A DNA stretch of 64,000 bases from Phycisphaerales bacterium (GCA_028289195.1 JANQQR010000002.1:124001-188000), one strand, 5' to 3'; shown: positions 27,199 to 37,661, counted from the stretch's first letter. Made by a program: numbers and translations. Notes: generated by a model from the letters alone, not told the origin.

Positions 27199-29674
27199 CG
27201 CGGTCCATCCGGTGCCCGGGCCGTTCGGGGATTTTCCTCAGAACGCGGCTGTCGCGTGCACGCACTGCACGCTCCCGGTGCCGCGCGGTTTGATCGTCGC
27301 CGGAAGCGACGAGCAGTTCTGCTGTTCTGGTTGTCGCACGGCCCACGATCTGCTGCACAACGCCGGGCTCGGTGCGTTCTATCGCCTCAGAGACTCGCTC
27401 GACGAGGACACACGGGAGGAAGCCAAACAGAGCAGCGGCGCCGAGTATCTCGAGTTCGATGACCCGCTCTTCATACAGGAGCACGCCGCCCCCTTGCCGA
27501 ACGGTCTGCTCGGCATCGATCTCGCGATCGAGGGTCTCCACTGCGGCGCGTGCGTCTGGCTGCTGGAGCGCCTGCCGCGCCTGGCGCCCTCCGTCACGCT
27601 CGCTCGCATCGACTACCAGCGCCGGATCATCCATATCGAGTGGGATCCGGCGCGTGCGCCCCTCTCTGCGATCGCGTCTCGTCTCGGGCTGCTCGGCTAC
27701 CCGGTCCGCAGGCGCGCGGGATCGGGCAGGGACGACGCGCTGCTCAACGAGAACCGGCGCTATCTCGTCCGGGTAGCGGTCGCCGGCGCGTGCGCCGGCA
27801 ACGTGATGCTCATCTCGTTCGCTCTGTACGGCGGGATGTTCAGCGGCATGGCGGCCTCCCACGAGGCGCTATTCCGATGGACCAGCCTCCTGTTCGGGCT
27901 TCTGGCCACAGCGGGCCCCGGCTTCGTGTTCATCCGGGGGGCGCTCGCCGGTGTGCGCGCCGGTGTCCTGAATATGGACCTGCCGATCGCGCTCGGCCTC
28001 AGCGCCGGAGTCGCGATGGGGCTGATCAACACCGTCCGAGGGTCTGGCGAGGTCTATTTCGACACTGTCACCATGCTCGTGTTCCTCTTGCTGCTGGGGA
28101 GGTGGCTTCAATTCCGGCAGCAGGCCCGCTCGTCGGATTCTCTGGCGCTGCTCGGGGCGGTTACCCCCGGAGCGGCCCGGCGTCGGACCGCCGAGGGCGG
28201 GGCCGAGATCGTGGCGATCGAGTCGATTCACGCGGGCGACGAGGTCGAGGTCCTCGTCGGCGATTCGATTCCTGTTGATGGCACCGTCGTGTCTGGACGA
28301 GGCCACGTCGACGCGTCGCTCATGACCGGCGAGTCGAACCCGGTGCCGGTCTCACCCGGCGACGCCGTCGTCGCCGGCAGCGTGAACCTCTCCGCTCCGA
28401 TCGCCATCCGCGTGTCCGCTTCCGGTTCGGACACGCGGATCGGGCGGATCATGCACCTCGTGGAGCAGGCCTCGTTCAATCGCCCGCCGATCGTGCGCGC
28501 AGCAGATCGGATCGCGCAGCGGTTCGTCGCCGGCGTGCTGCTGCTCGGCGCTCTGACTCTTCTTCTTTGGCTGTTCATCGATCCCTCCCGGGCCGTCCCG
28601 AACGCCGCAGCATTGCTGATCGTGACCTGCCCGTGCGCCCTCGCACTCGCCACGCCGCTCGCGATCGCATCAGGGATCGGCCAGGCGGCCCGGCGCGGCA
28701 TCCTCATCAAGAGCGGGGAAGCGCTCGAGTCGCTCAGCCGCCCCGGCGTGCTGCTCCTCGACAAGACGGGCACCGTGACGGAGCGCGCCGTCAGTGTGGT
28801 GAGGTGGCACGGGGACCAGTCCATGAAGAGCCCTGTTGCCGCGATCGAGCGGTCGTTCACGCACCCGATCGCGCGGGCGCTCGCGGGCATGGATCGCGAC
28901 CCGGGCCCGGCATCGCCCGTGCACGTGCAAGCGATCGGCTCACTCGGGGTTGAGGGGGCCGTCGACGGCTCGCGGTTCGTGATCGGATCCACGCGTCTGA
29001 TTCGCCTCGAGGGTTTTCAGATCGGCGAAGACCTGGAGCGCCAGATCAGCGAAGCCGCCGGAGACGGGCTGACACCGATCGTCGTGGCACGCGACGGAGA
29101 GGTTCGAGCGGTCGCGGTCTGCGGCGACAGGCTCCGAGTCGGCGCCTCGATCGCCGTCGCGCAGCTGCGCCGCGCCGGGTGGACTGTGGGGATGCTCTCG
29201 GGTGACCACCCGCAGATCGTGCAACGGGTGGCTGCCGATCTGGGACTCGAGCCCCACATGGTGCGTGGAGAAGCGACCCCCGAGGCGAAGGCCGACGCCG
29301 TGGGCGAGCTGCTGGCGGAGCACGAGCGTGTCGTGATGGTGGGGGACGGGATCAACGACGCCGCGGCTCTGGCCAGCGCGACGGTAGGCGTGGCGGTGGA
29401 AGGCGGCGCCGAGGCGAGTCTTGAGGCGGCCGACCTGTACCTCTCGCGTCCGGGGCTCGCGCCGCTTGAGCAGGCGATCGAAGGCGCTCGCCGGACCATG
29501 CGCGTCATCCGGCGGAACTTCGCGATCTCTCTGGCATACAACGCAGTCTGCGCGACGCTCGCGATCTCGGGACTGATCAACCCATTGATCGCCGCCGTCA
29601 TCATGCCCGTGAGTTCGCTCACGGTCGTCACGCTTTCGTACCGAGCACGGATCTTCCCAGGAGCGCGGCGGTGA
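27185..29674 (+). CDS. ccoI: CcoI copper-transporting P1B-type ATPase
   Basis: 829 residues. N-terminal zinc-ribbon-like cysteines CTHC (25-28) and CCSGC (46-50), then an HMA domain with GLHCGAC (C120, C123). Eight predicted membrane helices; CPC at 482-484 in the ion path, phosphorylated Asp526 in DKTGTVT, and the hinge GDGINDAAAL. CcoI-type ATPases move Cu(I) to the periplasm for cbb3 assembly rather than for resistance, which fits the operon. It overlaps both neighbours. Confidence 0.93.
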   Translation: MTAIDAVHPVPGPFGDFPQNAAVACTHCTLPVPRGLIVAGSDEQFCCSGCRTAHDLLHNAGLGAFYRLRDSLDEDTREEAKQSSGAEYLEFDDPLFIQEHAAPLPNGLLGIDLAIEGLHCGACVWLLERLPRLAPSVTLARIDYQRRIIHIEWDPARAPLSAIASRLGLLGYPVRRRAGSGRDDALLNENRRYLVRVAVAGACAGNVMLISFALYGGMFSGMAASHEALFRWTSLLFGLLATAGPGFVFIRGALAGVRAGVLNMDLPIALGLSAGVAMGLINTVRGSGEVYFDTVTMLVFLLLLGRWLQFRQQARSSDSLALLGAVTPGAARRRTAEGGAEIVAIESIHAGDEVEVLVGDSIPVDGTVVSGRGHVDASLMTGESNPVPVSPGDAVVAGSVNLSAPIAIRVSASGSDTRIGRIMHLVEQASFNRPPIVRAADRIAQRFVAGVLLLGALTLLLWLFIDPSRAVPNAAALLIVTCPCALALATPLAIASGIGQAARRGILIKSGEALESLSRPGVLLLDKTGTVTERAVSVVRWHGDQSMKSPVAAIERSFTHPIARALAGMDRDPGPASPVHVQAIGSLGVEGAVDGSRFVIGSTRLIRLEGFQIGEDLERQISEAAGDGLTPIVVARDGEVRAVAVCGDRLRVGASIAVAQLRRAGWTVGMLSGDHPQIVQRVAADLGLEPHMVRGEATPEAKADAVGELLAEHERVVMVGDGINDAAALASATVGVAVEGGAEASLEAADLYLSRPGLAPLEQAIEGARRTMRVIRRNFAISLAYNAVCATLAISGLINPLIAAVIMPVSSLTVVTLSYRARIFPGARR

Positions 29675-29847
29675 GCGTGATCTACCTTGTTCTGCCGCTC
29701 GCGGTCCTGTTCGCTCTCGGAGCGGTGCTGGTGTTCGTCTGGGCCGTGCGCTCGGGTCAGTTCGATGACGTCGAGTCTCCCAGGTACCGGGCCATCTTCG
29801 ACGATGATGCGCTGGAGGACGCCCGGGAAACGCCCGAGCGAGAGTAG
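29671..29847 (+). CDS. ccoS: CcoS-like small cbb3 maturation protein
   Basis: 58 residues from GTG 29671, which overlaps the ccoI stop as GTGA. One membrane helix (about 4-25) is followed by WAVRSGQFDDVESP, the CcoS signature (usually W-x2-x2-GQFDDLE). CcoS is needed for heme and copper insertion into cbb3 oxidase. It closes the operon, 8 bp before the convergent GH1 gene ends. Confidence 0.9.
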   Translation: MSVIYLVLPLAVLFALGAVLVFVWAVRSGQFDDVESPRYRAIFDDDALEDARETPERE

Positions 29848-29855
29848 GGCTCGGC

Positions 29856-31250
29856 CTATCCGATCCGTTCGGCCTCCTCGGCTCGTGTTACGGCATCGGT
29901 GGCGCCGCCGTCTTTCGATCTCTTGATGAACTCCGCGTACCAGGCCGCGGAGAGCTTCGGCGTGCGCTCCAGAGTGTCGAAGTCGACGTAGATCAACCCG
30001 AACCGCTGGGCGTAGCCCTCGGCCCATTCGAAATTGTCGAGCAGCGACCAGTGGAAGTACCCCAGGACCTCCGTGCCGTCCGAGATCGCGCGCCCGAGCG
30101 AGGCGAGGTACCGCTGCAGAAAGTCGATCCTGGCGTGATCGAGGATGCGCCCATCGGTCGTCGGAGCGTCGAACTGAGACATCCCGTTCTCCGTCACGAC
30201 AATCGGGACGCCGTATCGCTCGTACAAGAGGCGCGGACCCCAATAGAGCGCGTCCGGTTCGATCGGCCACCCGAATGCGGTCTGAGGCGCCCCGGCAGGG
30301 CGATCCACCGTCTCGACGCCTCCGTCCCCGGTCGCCCTGAGTCGTTGAGCGGTGTAGATATTCACTCCGTAGAAATCGATGGGCTCGGCGATCCGCTCGA
30401 GATCGCCGGCCTCGATGCGCGGCATGTCGGAGCCGAACAGACGAACGCCGTCTTCAGGGTACGCACCCAGGCAGACCGGGTCGGCGAACCAGCTGTTGCT
30501 CCACAGCCCAGGCTGCGCACGGAACATCTCGTTCCTTACGGCCTCGATGTTCTCCGGCGTCTCGGTGTCCGGTACCGAGGCGATCCCGACCGGCGCCCAG
30601 CCGACAGACGGGAGCTTCTTGGCCCGCTCGCGGATCACGCGATTCGCGGCGCCGTGCGCGAGCAGCGCGTGGTGGCTCGCCCGCAGCCGGTCCGCGAACG
30701 GCAGCGTCGCGCCCGGCGCGTGCTTGCCGGTCCCGTAGCCGAGCTCGAGGAAAATCTGGGGCTCATTGATCGTGATCCAGTGCTGCACACGGTCCGAGAG
30801 GCGATCGACGATCACCCGCGTGTAGGCTTCGAACCAGTCGACGATCTCGCGATTCAACCAGCCGCCGCGATGGTGCAACTCGATCGGGAGGTCCCAGTGG
30901 TAGAGGGTCAGCCAAGGCTGGATGTCCGATTCGAGCAGGAGGTCGACCAACCGGTCGTAGAACCCGAGCCCTGCTTCGCTGGGTTTACCCGTGCCGCCCG
31001 GGATGACCCTCGGCCACGAGACCGAGAACCGATACGCCGACAGCCCGAGGCCGGCCATAAGGCGCACGTCCTGCTCCAGCCGGGTCACGTGATCGCACGC
31101 GATGTCCCCGGTGTGCCCGCCGGCGACCCTTCCATCGGTCCGGCAGAACTGATCCCAGATCGAAGCGCCGCCGCCCTGGAGGCGTGGCGATCCTTCGATT
31201 TGAAACGAAGACGTCGCGGCGCCCCAGAGGAAGCTTGATGGGAACGACAA
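29856..31250 (-). CDS. GH1 beta-glucosidase
   Basis: 464 residues, normal for GH1. Acid/base Glu163 in TINEP and nucleophile Glu354 in VTENG are present, with FLWGAATSSFQIEG at the N-terminus. No signal peptide: a cytoplasmic enzyme hydrolysing imported beta-glucosides. No ATG is available; TTG 31250 fits the family N-terminus and follows GGAAG. It begins 17 bp after the lacI stop and so is co-transcribed with the regulator. In this locus it probably releases glucose from beta-linked oligosaccharides. Confidence 0.92.
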   Translation of the reverse strand: MSFPSSFLWGAATSSFQIEGSPRLQGGGASIWDQFCRTDGRVAGGHTGDIACDHVTRLEQDVRLMAGLGLSAYRFSVSWPRVIPGGTGKPSEAGLGFYDRLVDLLLESDIQPWLTLYHWDLPIELHHRGGWLNREIVDWFEAYTRVIVDRLSDRVQHWITINEPQIFLELGYGTGKHAPGATLPFADRLRASHHALLAHGAANRVIRERAKKLPSVGWAPVGIASVPDTETPENIEAVRNEMFRAQPGLWSNSWFADPVCLGAYPEDGVRLFGSDMPRIEAGDLERIAEPIDFYGVNIYTAQRLRATGDGGVETVDRPAGAPQTAFGWPIEPDALYWGPRLLYERYGVPIVVTENGMSQFDAPTTDGRILDHARIDFLQRYLASLGRAISDGTEVLGYFHWSLLDNFEWAEGYAQRFGLIYVDFDTLERTPKLSAAWYAEFIKRSKDGGATDAVTRAEEAERIG

Positions 31251-31267
31251 GATGGGCTCGCTTCCGT

Positions 31268-32290
31268 TTACTTCTCGGCCGAGCTGGATGCCGGCGGGGA
31301 ACTCGTCGTCTGGTTGATCTCGAAGGTCGTTGGCCGGACCAGGCGCAACGGCTCCTTCGCATCCCCTGCGAGACGGCGTAGCAGCCACCGGCTCGCGTCG
31401 AATCCGAGACGGCTGGCGTCTTGGCAGACCGCGGAGAAGGGGGGAAACGCGTGATGGCGTACATCGCTGTCGTCGAAGCCGATGATCGAAAGGTCCTCGG
31501 GAACACGCACGCGCATCTCGCGGCACCCGTGCAACGCGCCGAGCGTCGCGATCGGATCCGTGAAGTAAATGGCGGTGGGGGGCGCACTCAGCCCCAGGAG
31601 GTGGCGGATGCAGTTCGCGCCGCCTCGCATGTCCGCCACGATCTCAACTTCCAGCGAGGGGTCATGCGGGATGCCGTGGGCCGCGAGTGCAGCACGGTAC
31701 CCCTTGCGACGGTCGACGTGGTCGGTGTCCTTGACATGGTGCACGCCGAGGCCGATCCGCCGGTGGCCGAGATTGATCAGGTGCTCGACCGCCTTTGTGC
31801 TGTCCTCTCGAGAAGACGTGCACACGAAGCTCACTTCCGATGAGGTGAATCGATCCCCGACCACGATCGAGGGGAAGCCTTCGGCTGCGATCTCTTCGCA
31901 CACCCCCCGGAGGTCTTCGAACGACCGGAGCACGACACCCGCGACGCCCTTGCGCCCGAAGAACTCGGAATAGGTCTCGGACTCGAGCTTGTCGCGGAGA
32001 ATCGTCAGCAGGACGACGTCGAACCGATGGGCTTCAAGCCCGCGCAGCACACCGGAGAGCACCGCGGAATCAAACGCCCCATATTCCGCGTGCACTATGT
32101 CCTTCGGGTAGGCCAGGGCGATGACCGACGACGCCTGCAGTGGCTGCGGCCGTGCGTAGCCGAGGTCCTGTGCCGCGGAGAGAACCCTGGCGCGCATCTC
32201 CCGGCTCACGTTGGGCTTGCCGTTCAATGCGCGCGAAACGGTGGCAACAGAGGTGCCTGCTCGCTCTGCGATCTTACGAACTGAAGCCAT
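31268..32290 (-). CDS. LacI-family transcriptional regulator of the polysaccharide locus
   Basis: 340 residues. The DNA-binding helix-turn-helix and hinge lie at about 2-60 (VRKIAERAGTSVATVSRALNG, then PNVSREMRARV), followed by a periplasmic-binding-protein-like sensor domain. It is co-directional with GH1 and has its own promoter with a perfect palindrome just downstream of the -10, as expected for autorepression. A near-identical site lies at the promoter of the carbohydrate-binding dockerin-like gene. The inducer is probably a sugar from the degraded glycan. Confidence 0.92.
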   Translation of the reverse strand: MASVRKIAERAGTSVATVSRALNGKPNVSREMRARVLSAAQDLGYARPQPLQASSVIALAYPKDIVHAEYGAFDSAVLSGVLRGLEAHRFDVVLLTILRDKLESETYSEFFGRKGVAGVVLRSFEDLRGVCEEIAAEGFPSIVVGDRFTSSEVSFVCTSSREDSTKAVEHLINLGHRRIGLGVHHVKDTDHVDRRKGYRAALAAHGIPHDPSLEVEIVADMRGGANCIRHLLGLSAPPTAIYFTDPIATLGALHGCREMRVRVPEDLSIIGFDDSDVRHHAFPPFSAVCQDASRLGFDASRWLLRRLAGDAKEPLRLVRPTTFEINQTTSSPPASSSAEK

Positions 32291-32316
32291 TCACCACGCC
32301 TTCCTTGCGCCGCCCG

Positions 32317-32356
32317 TGTAACAGTTACAGTATACTGACAGGTGCCGGCGCGTCAA
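32317..32356 (-). promoter_or_regulatory. lacI-GH1 promoter with overlapping operator
   Basis: On the minus strand: TTGACG (32351-32356), a 16-bp spacer, then TATACT (32329-32334). The perfect palindrome TGTAACTGTTACA covers 32317-32329, overlapping the -10 edge and the expected transcription start. A second perfect palindrome CAGTATACTG spans 32328-32337. Confidence 0.7.
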
Positions 32357-32642
32357 TGGGAACAATGTGAGCTTGCCGCGATTCTCGCACTCCGAGGGGC
32401 GTCCGTTCCTCCGCCTTCCGCCCCCCCCGGGCCCAGACGCGCCCGAATCGGGGTGTTGGAGTCAAAGCCCGACGTGTCATCGTTCCTCTCGGGCACGTCG
32501 CCGAATCTGATAACTTCAGGTTTGACCTGTCCTGCTGCAGCTGAAACGGATTGGAACAGTTGAAACTTGAGGCAGAGTCGTCTGATGTCAAGGGAAATGC
32601 CCCCGCTCGCATGGCGATTCCGTGTGGATGGTTCACGTCGCT
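32357..32642. other. Gene-free stretch between the lacI promoter and the sugar-binding protein gene
   Basis: Apart from the lacI promoter at its left border I see no gene, no strong hairpin with T-run and no repeat here. Short open frames lack ribosome binding sites and typical codon use. Confidence 0.5.
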
Positions 32643-34454
32643 TCAAGCGTCCGGCACCGGTGTCCCGGTGAGGTCGATCCACAGTCGTTCGAGATCGGCG
32701 TCCCGTCGAGCGGCGGCGCGGATCTGGGTGTCGAGGCGCTGCTCGACCAGTCGCGCGGCTTCTGCCGGGCTGATCAGCCCGTTCGTGAGGCGCTCGAAGA
32801 CCGGGTCGATCAGAGTCGACATCCGGGTGCGCCCGACGAACGGGCTGGTCTCCCACGGCGTCGCGAAGTCCTGCACGGCTCGCGAGAAGATCGGGGAATC
32901 AAAGGCCTCGAGACCGGGCAGCGCCCGCGGGGCGCCGCTCACGCCGTTGGCGTCGAAGCAGAACGCGGGGACGCCGCAGATCGAATCGAACGACCCGTTG
33001 ATCTGCTCGTTGTATTGAGAACTCGAGAGGAACTCGAGGAATCGCTGCGCGTACTCTGAGTTCTCCGATTTGCGGTTCACGATGGCGACGCGTGCCGAAG
33101 TCTCGTACCTCGGCCGCCCATCGGTCGTCGGCAGATGCGCGATACCGACGTTGAGCAGGCGGCCGCGATCCTCATCGTCCAGGCAGTCCACCATTGCTGC
33201 ATACTGGTCGTCCGACAGCCTCGAGAGGACATCCGCCTCGAGGGCTGAAATGGTTGCCAGCAGGAGCGACCGTTCGGCTTGCACGCCGCTTGCGCCGTCC
33301 AGTTGGTCGAGCCTTCCTCGCATCGCGGGGATCAGAACCCGGTCGCGGTTGCGTGCCGCCAGCAGGGCGTAGCTCCACCGGCCGTCGGCGACCATCGCAG
33401 AGGCCTTCGCCCCGAACAAGCTCGATGCGTTGGCGGTCTGGACATCGGCGTGCATGACCGCTCCTCCGGATGAAGCCATGCTCGCGGCCTCGCCCGGCGT
33501 TGGCATCACCCGGTGCAGGCGCATCAGGTCGACGTACTGCTGAAGCACGGCGACCGTCTGCGGCGAATCGAAGATGCTGTCCGTCCCCGAGTCGTCGAAG
33601 TAGCGCACGCCCGCGCCCGAGAGCAGCAGCTTCACGTTGAGGCCCATCATGCCAAACCGGCGGGTGCCTTCCGCCCGAGCGGCCTCCTGCACGGCAAGGC
33701 CGGCCTCGACCGCCTGATCGATCGTCCATCCCTGCGAGTAGGAGCCCGGGTCCGGCAGGCCCAACTGCTCGAAGACGTCTCGGTGATAGAACAGGACGAT
33801 GTAGTGCAGATTGCAGGGGAACGCGAACTGGCGACCGTGTCGCGCGACGCTGGTCTCCACGACGGGGAAGATCGCTTCGAGACCGAACCCGCGGTCTCGT
33901 GCTCGATCGGTCACATCGAGCGCCACGCCGGCGTCTACGAATTGTGCGAGTTCCGACGGGCCGGATGCCTCGATGATGTCCGGTCCGGCTCCGGCGATGC
34001 ACTGCACGATCGTCTTGGTAATATCACGATTGCTGGGGTCCGTAACCAGGTCTATCAGCTCGCCGTGATTCAGCAGGTGCCACACCCGAAACATATGAGT
34101 CTGCGCCCGGCGGGCCGGGTTGTCGTCCGTCGACCAGCTCAGAGTCGCCACGGCTTCCGGGCGCGACCCGGTGGCTCCCGCCCACCACGCCTCGACTCGA
34201 TCGAGGTACCGCCTGCGATCGTCGATCGCCATCTCGTCGATGGCGCCGCCGCTCAATGGAACGAGCGCTGAAGGCCACGACTCGAGCAGCCGGCCGAGGG
34301 CAGGATTGCACGGGCCGTCCGCGGCCTCAGCGGCGGCTTCGGATAACGCAATGAGGAGGTCGTCGTCCCGCCCGTCAGCGGGCAGGATCCAGAAGTGCGC
34401 AGCGACCGACAGGAGCGTCCAGAACGCCGTCAGCCCGACGATGATCGCCTTCAC
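32643..34454 (-). CDS. Extracellular solute-binding protein of a sugar ABC transporter (family 1-like, long form)
   Basis: 603 residues, longer than the usual 420-450. The N-terminus has one hydrophobic segment (about 4-24) without a lipobox cysteine, so it looks membrane-anchored. FPCNLHYIVLFYHRDVFEQLGLPDP and WTIDQAVEAGLAVQEAA are typical of sugar-binding proteins; a helical N-terminal extension (about 30-110) is unusual. It works with the two permeases at 40.9-43.4 kb. It lies 29 bp after the pseudopilin gene in the same operon. Confidence 0.8.
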   Translation of the reverse strand: MKAIIVGLTAFWTLLSVAAHFWILPADGRDDDLLIALSEAAAEAADGPCNPALGRLLESWPSALVPLSGGAIDEMAIDDRRRYLDRVEAWWAGATGSRPEAVATLSWSTDDNPARRAQTHMFRVWHLLNHGELIDLVTDPSNRDITKTIVQCIAGAGPDIIEASGPSELAQFVDAGVALDVTDRARDRGFGLEAIFPVVETSVARHGRQFAFPCNLHYIVLFYHRDVFEQLGLPDPGSYSQGWTIDQAVEAGLAVQEAARAEGTRRFGMMGLNVKLLLSGAGVRYFDDSGTDSIFDSPQTVAVLQQYVDLMRLHRVMPTPGEAASMASSGGAVMHADVQTANASSLFGAKASAMVADGRWSYALLAARNRDRVLIPAMRGRLDQLDGASGVQAERSLLLATISALEADVLSRLSDDQYAAMVDCLDDEDRGRLLNVGIAHLPTTDGRPRYETSARVAIVNRKSENSEYAQRFLEFLSSSQYNEQINGSFDSICGVPAFCFDANGVSGAPRALPGLEAFDSPIFSRAVQDFATPWETSPFVGRTRMSTLIDPVFERLTNGLISPAEAARLVEQRLDTQIRAAARRDADLERLWIDLTGTPVPDA

Positions 34455-34483
34455 TTCTGCGCGCTCCCGAACGGTGCAGGGGC

Positions 34484-35491
34484 TTATTCGCGCTCGCGGT
34501 CACGGATGATCGAGGTGTCCTTCGGTGACCACAGCACGGTGCCCTTGGACACGCCGGTCTCGATATCGATCAGGTCGCTCTGTGTGAGCTGCTCCACGTG
34601 CCCGTCGACGAAGGTGAAATTCGCCCGCCCGCCGGGGCTGAAGGGAAGATCCTTCGCGCCGCCGTGGCGGTTGAGCGGCACATAGGTCTTGACGGTGTCG
34701 CGGGTGAGCCCGCCCATCTCCACGGCGCGATTGAGCCACGGGCCGGGGAATTCGCCGCCGTCGATGATCCCCTCGCCGCCGCCGAAGCGCTCGCCGGGGA
34801 AGCCGACACGCCCAACGTTCGAGACGCTGAACCAGGTGGTCTCTTCAGAAAGCGTTGTGTCACCCGGCTTGGGCTGGCTGGGGAACAGGCCCCATGCCTC
34901 GGCCATGAGGAGCATCTTCGGAGCATTGCCGACGGTGGCGTTGAATGCCCGGCCGCGGTCAGCCTCGCTGGGATCGTCGGGGTTCTCACCCGGGCGGAAG
35001 GCGCGGATGCCGTTGGCTCCCGACGAGCGCCAACTCGTTCCGGACGAGGCCCAGAAGTTCATGGTGTACGAGCGCCCGCCGTTGGCGTGCTCGGGACAGA
35101 CCATCTGGCCGCCGCCCAGCGTGTTGTTCTCCGGGTTGTCGGGATTGAGGTTCGACGTATCGAACTCGGGGAGGTACTGGCCGATGCGGCCGATGTCGTA
35201 CCAGTGCATGTTGAACTTGCCGTTGGACGGATCCGGCGCAAATGCCAGCGTCGGGGGATAAAGGAACCTGTAGTCGGCGGAGTAGTTCGTGAGCGCAGCG
35301 GCGATCTGCCGAACATTTGATGCGCACTGCATCGCCCGGCTCGACTGCCTCGCTCGACCCAGTGCGGGCAGGAGGATGCCGACCAGGATCGCGATGATCG
35401 CAACGACGACCAGCAGCTCGATGAGCGTGAATCCCGAGCGTGTGGTTCCGCGGCAATCACTGTGGCGTTGAATCGAGGGGGCGAGCTTCAT
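34484..35491 (-). CDS. Type II secretion/pseudopilin-like protein
   Basis: 335 residues. [25 protein letters not shown] is a prepilin cleavage and helix motif (about 20-44), processed by prepilin peptidase before F. The C-terminal FVDGHVEQL resembles the H-x9-DG tail common in planctomycete pseudopilins. RBS AAGGAG precedes ATG 35491. It sits between a glycoside hydrolase and a sugar-binding protein. Such proteins are numerous in planctomycetes and lentisphaerae; a role in surface fibres that hold glycans is a hypothesis. Confidence 0.85.
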   Translation of the reverse strand: MKLAPSIQRHSDCRGTTRSGFTLIELLVVVAIIAILVGILLPALGRARQSSRAMQCASNVRQIAAALTNYSADYRFLYPPTLAFAPDPSNGKFNMHWYDIGRIGQYLPEFDTSNLNPDNPENNTLGGGQMVCPEHANGGRSYTMNFWASSGTSWRSSGANGIRAFRPGENPDDPSEADRGRAFNATVGNAPKMLLMAEAWGLFPSQPKPGDTTLSEETTWFSVSNVGRVGFPGERFGGGEGIIDGGEFPGPWLNRAVEMGGLTRDTVKTYVPLNRHGGAKDLPFSPGGRANFTFVDGHVEQLTQSDLIDIETGVSKGTVLWSPKDTSIIRDRERE

Positions 35492-35522
35492 GGTTCGAAC
35501 TCCTTGCTTTCGCAGTGAATCA

Positions 35523-37448
35523 CTAGCGCTCGAGTCGCACATCGCGAATCAGGACGACGCCCTCGCGGGGCTGGCCCTGGAATTGAATCGCAATCGACTG
35601 CACTGCGCGCATTTCAATCTCACGTCGGCCGGTCTGGTTTCCCCAGTACACCTGCTTCACCATGTCGGCGATCCGGAATCGGTATTGGCTCTCTCCACCG
35701 CGCCCGCGCCGCGGTGCGGAGATGAACGATTCGGCGTCGTCACCGGCGCTCGTGTCGAACGTCGGGCTGTTCGGGTCATTTGACCCGGACTCATTGACGA
35801 TCACCTGAACCTGAAGGCCCTCGGGGATAACGGCGTCGAGGACGATCCAATCGTAGCCGTCGAGGTCGCAGGCAAATTCTGAGCCCGCTTCGATGCGGGA
35901 CCCCGAGGGCCCGAACATGCTTAAGCCGATGCCGTAGGTCGTTCCTGTGTCGTAGGTGACCTGCAGCCCGCCCTCCGCGGGAGCGAGTGCGATGGTCCCG
36001 TCGGCCGAGTGCCACACCTCGGTCGGCGCCGCGGGGTCCGCCATCAGCGAAACCGTCGCCGGCCGATCGGGATGCTGGCCGGGGCGGTATCGCACGCCGC
36101 GACGCTCGACGGGACCCGTCGGATACGGGCGATTGCTCTTGGCGTGAATCGACGGAGCCTGGGAGTTCACCGAGGCCATCTCGCTGAGAAGACGCTCGTA
36201 CCGCTCGTGGCGGATGCTCACCAGGCCGTAGTTCGAGTTCTCATAATCGAACCGGCCCTGGGGCGACTGATCGGCCCACTCGAACCAGGACCAGCCCACG
36301 ACCATCGGGAATGCAGAGATGTGCTCGATGAACCGGCGGTAGCTCTCGGCGCGATCGGCCTGGGTCGCCACGACCGCACCGGCGCCGCGATTGTTCGGAT
36401 TCCCGCTGAGATTCTCGTGGGCACGCCACGAGAACTCGGTGATCATGAGCGGGCGCTCGGTCAGGAGCCAGTAGCGGTCGAGGATCTCCTGGGTCGAACG
36501 CTCGTCGGGCCGGTAGTGGTTGATAGACACGGCGTCGCAGTACCGGCCGCACGTGCGGATCGCCTCGTCGGGAGCGTCGCCCGCGAAGCGGACGCCGAGG
36601 ATGAGTGCGTGCGGGATCTCCTCCCGAACGATCGGCGTCGCCCGCTTGAAGTACGCGTCAGCCACCATAGCACCGAACGCGCGCCGAAGGTCCGTGGTTT
36701 CGGGCGAGCGGCACCGCTGCAGGTACGCGACATCGAGCTCGTCCCACGACCTCAGCTCGACGCCGGTCGTCTCGCCCAGGGCCCGCGGCGACGCGAAGCG
36801 ATCCTGGATGAACCGCATCGCGGCGAGGCGAGCGGGATCGCCGGCCTCCCGCTCGAATGCCGCTTCGAGCATCGTGTAGGTGGGGATCATGTCCCAGCCG
36901 GTGCGGCCCCACCACGCGATTTCGTTGTCGAGAAACACGCCCAGGATCCGCGACGTGTCGGGATGCTGATTGAGCACCGCCCGGGTCCGCTCGCGGACCC
37001 GCTCCTCGAAGTCGGGCTCGAGCCCGGCGAGGAACCTGTCAGCGGCGTGATCGGCGACGTAGAGCACGGGCGTCTGCCAAAACCTCTCGTCGGAGAGCGC
37101 TGGGTCGCTCCAGCAGCCGAGGGTGTTGAAGCCGGCGTCGTCGAGGATCGAGAGAGTCGAAGCTTCCCAGGCGGACCTGTCGCCGCCGAATTGGTTCGGG
37201 ATGGCGTCGTAGTACTCGGTGCCCGCACGCGGGTTCCACGCCCTAGGGGTCACCGTGTTGACAGCGAGCGACATGAACCGATCGCCATGGTGCTCGAACC
37301 AGAGTTTGCCGGCCTCGTCGCGGACGATTTGCACGCCGTCCGCAAGGGCCGGCGAATCCGCACCCGACATCGCCATCGAACAGCAGACAACCGGCACGGC
37401 TCCGGTGCCGGCACTGAATCGTCGAATCGCGGTGAGCAGTCGGGACAT
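35523..37448 (-). CDS. Secreted TIM-barrel glycoside hydrolase (clan GH-A-like, GH42/GH50-related)
   Basis: 641 residues with a signal peptide. The barrel (about 40-420) has the likely acid/base Glu176 in [10 protein letters not shown] and nucleophile Glu338 in [23 protein letters not shown] after the barrel is reminiscent of GH50 agarases. A beta-sandwich-like C-terminal domain (about 470-641) may bind carbohydrate. GAGGGAGA precedes ATG 37448. It heads the operon with the pseudopilin and binding-protein genes. The exact family and substrate are uncertain; beta-glucan or agar-type polymers are possible. Confidence 0.7.
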   Translation of the reverse strand: MSRLLTAIRRFSAGTGAVPVVCCSMAMSGADSPALADGVQIVRDEAGKLWFEHHGDRFMSLAVNTVTPRAWNPRAGTEYYDAIPNQFGGDRSAWEASTLSILDDAGFNTLGCWSDPALSDERFWQTPVLYVADHAADRFLAGLEPDFEERVRERTRAVLNQHPDTSRILGVFLDNEIAWWGRTGWDMIPTYTMLEAAFEREAGDPARLAAMRFIQDRFASPRALGETTGVELRSWDELDVAYLQRCRSPETTDLRRAFGAMVADAYFKRATPIVREEIPHALILGVRFAGDAPDEAIRTCGRYCDAVSINHYRPDERSTQEILDRYWLLTERPLMITEFSWRAHENLSGNPNNRGAGAVVATQADRAESYRRFIEHISAFPMVVGWSWFEWADQSPQGRFDYENSNYGLVSIRHERYERLLSEMASVNSQAPSIHAKSNRPYPTGPVERRGVRYRPGQHPDRPATVSLMADPAAPTEVWHSADGTIALAPAEGGLQVTYDTGTTYGIGLSMFGPSGSRIEAGSEFACDLDGYDWIVLDAVIPEGLQVQVIVNESGSNDPNSPTFDTSAGDDAESFISAPRRGRGGESQYRFRIADMVKQVYWGNQTGRREIEMRAVQSIAIQFQGQPREGVVLIRDVRLER

Positions 37449-37478
37449 CGGTCTCCCTCGGAGCGAACGCTGTAACGA

Positions 37479-37506
37479 ATGGTAACACTTGTTCCAGTCG
37501 ACGCAA
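37479..37506 (-). promoter_or_regulatory. Promoter of the hydrolase-pseudopilin-binding protein operon
   Basis: Minus strand: TTGCGT (37501-37506), 16-bp spacer, TACCAT (37479-37484). A CGTTACA half-site of the LacI-type operator follows directly. The spacing equals that of the lacI and 37.6-kb promoters. Confidence 0.45.
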
Positions 37507-37617
37507 TGCCTGCCCGAGAACTTTTTGGACCCGACCCGGGACCGTTGAGACCCCTATTTCCGGCCCATAATTGAGAATTCGGGTGAGGGGCTCAGAAAAA
37601 TGGAGTCCCAGAATCCC

Positions 37618-37661
37618 TTGACCCGGCGCCCGCTGGATGTATTCTTGAAGTAACTGTTTCA
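37618..37661 (+). promoter_or_regulatory. Promoter and LacI-type operator of the carbohydrate-binding gene
   Basis: TTGACC (37618-37623), 16-bp spacer, TATTCT (37640-37645), then AGTAACTGTTTCA (37649-37661), which matches the lacI operator TGTAACTGTTACA at 11 of 13 positions. Its position at the start of transcription suggests repression by the same LacI protein. Confidence 0.65.

Noticed and set aside
36009..37475. 488-residue plus-strand frame opposite the GH-A-like hydrolase
   Set aside because: No domain features; starts inside the hydrolase gene and lacks a ribosome binding site.
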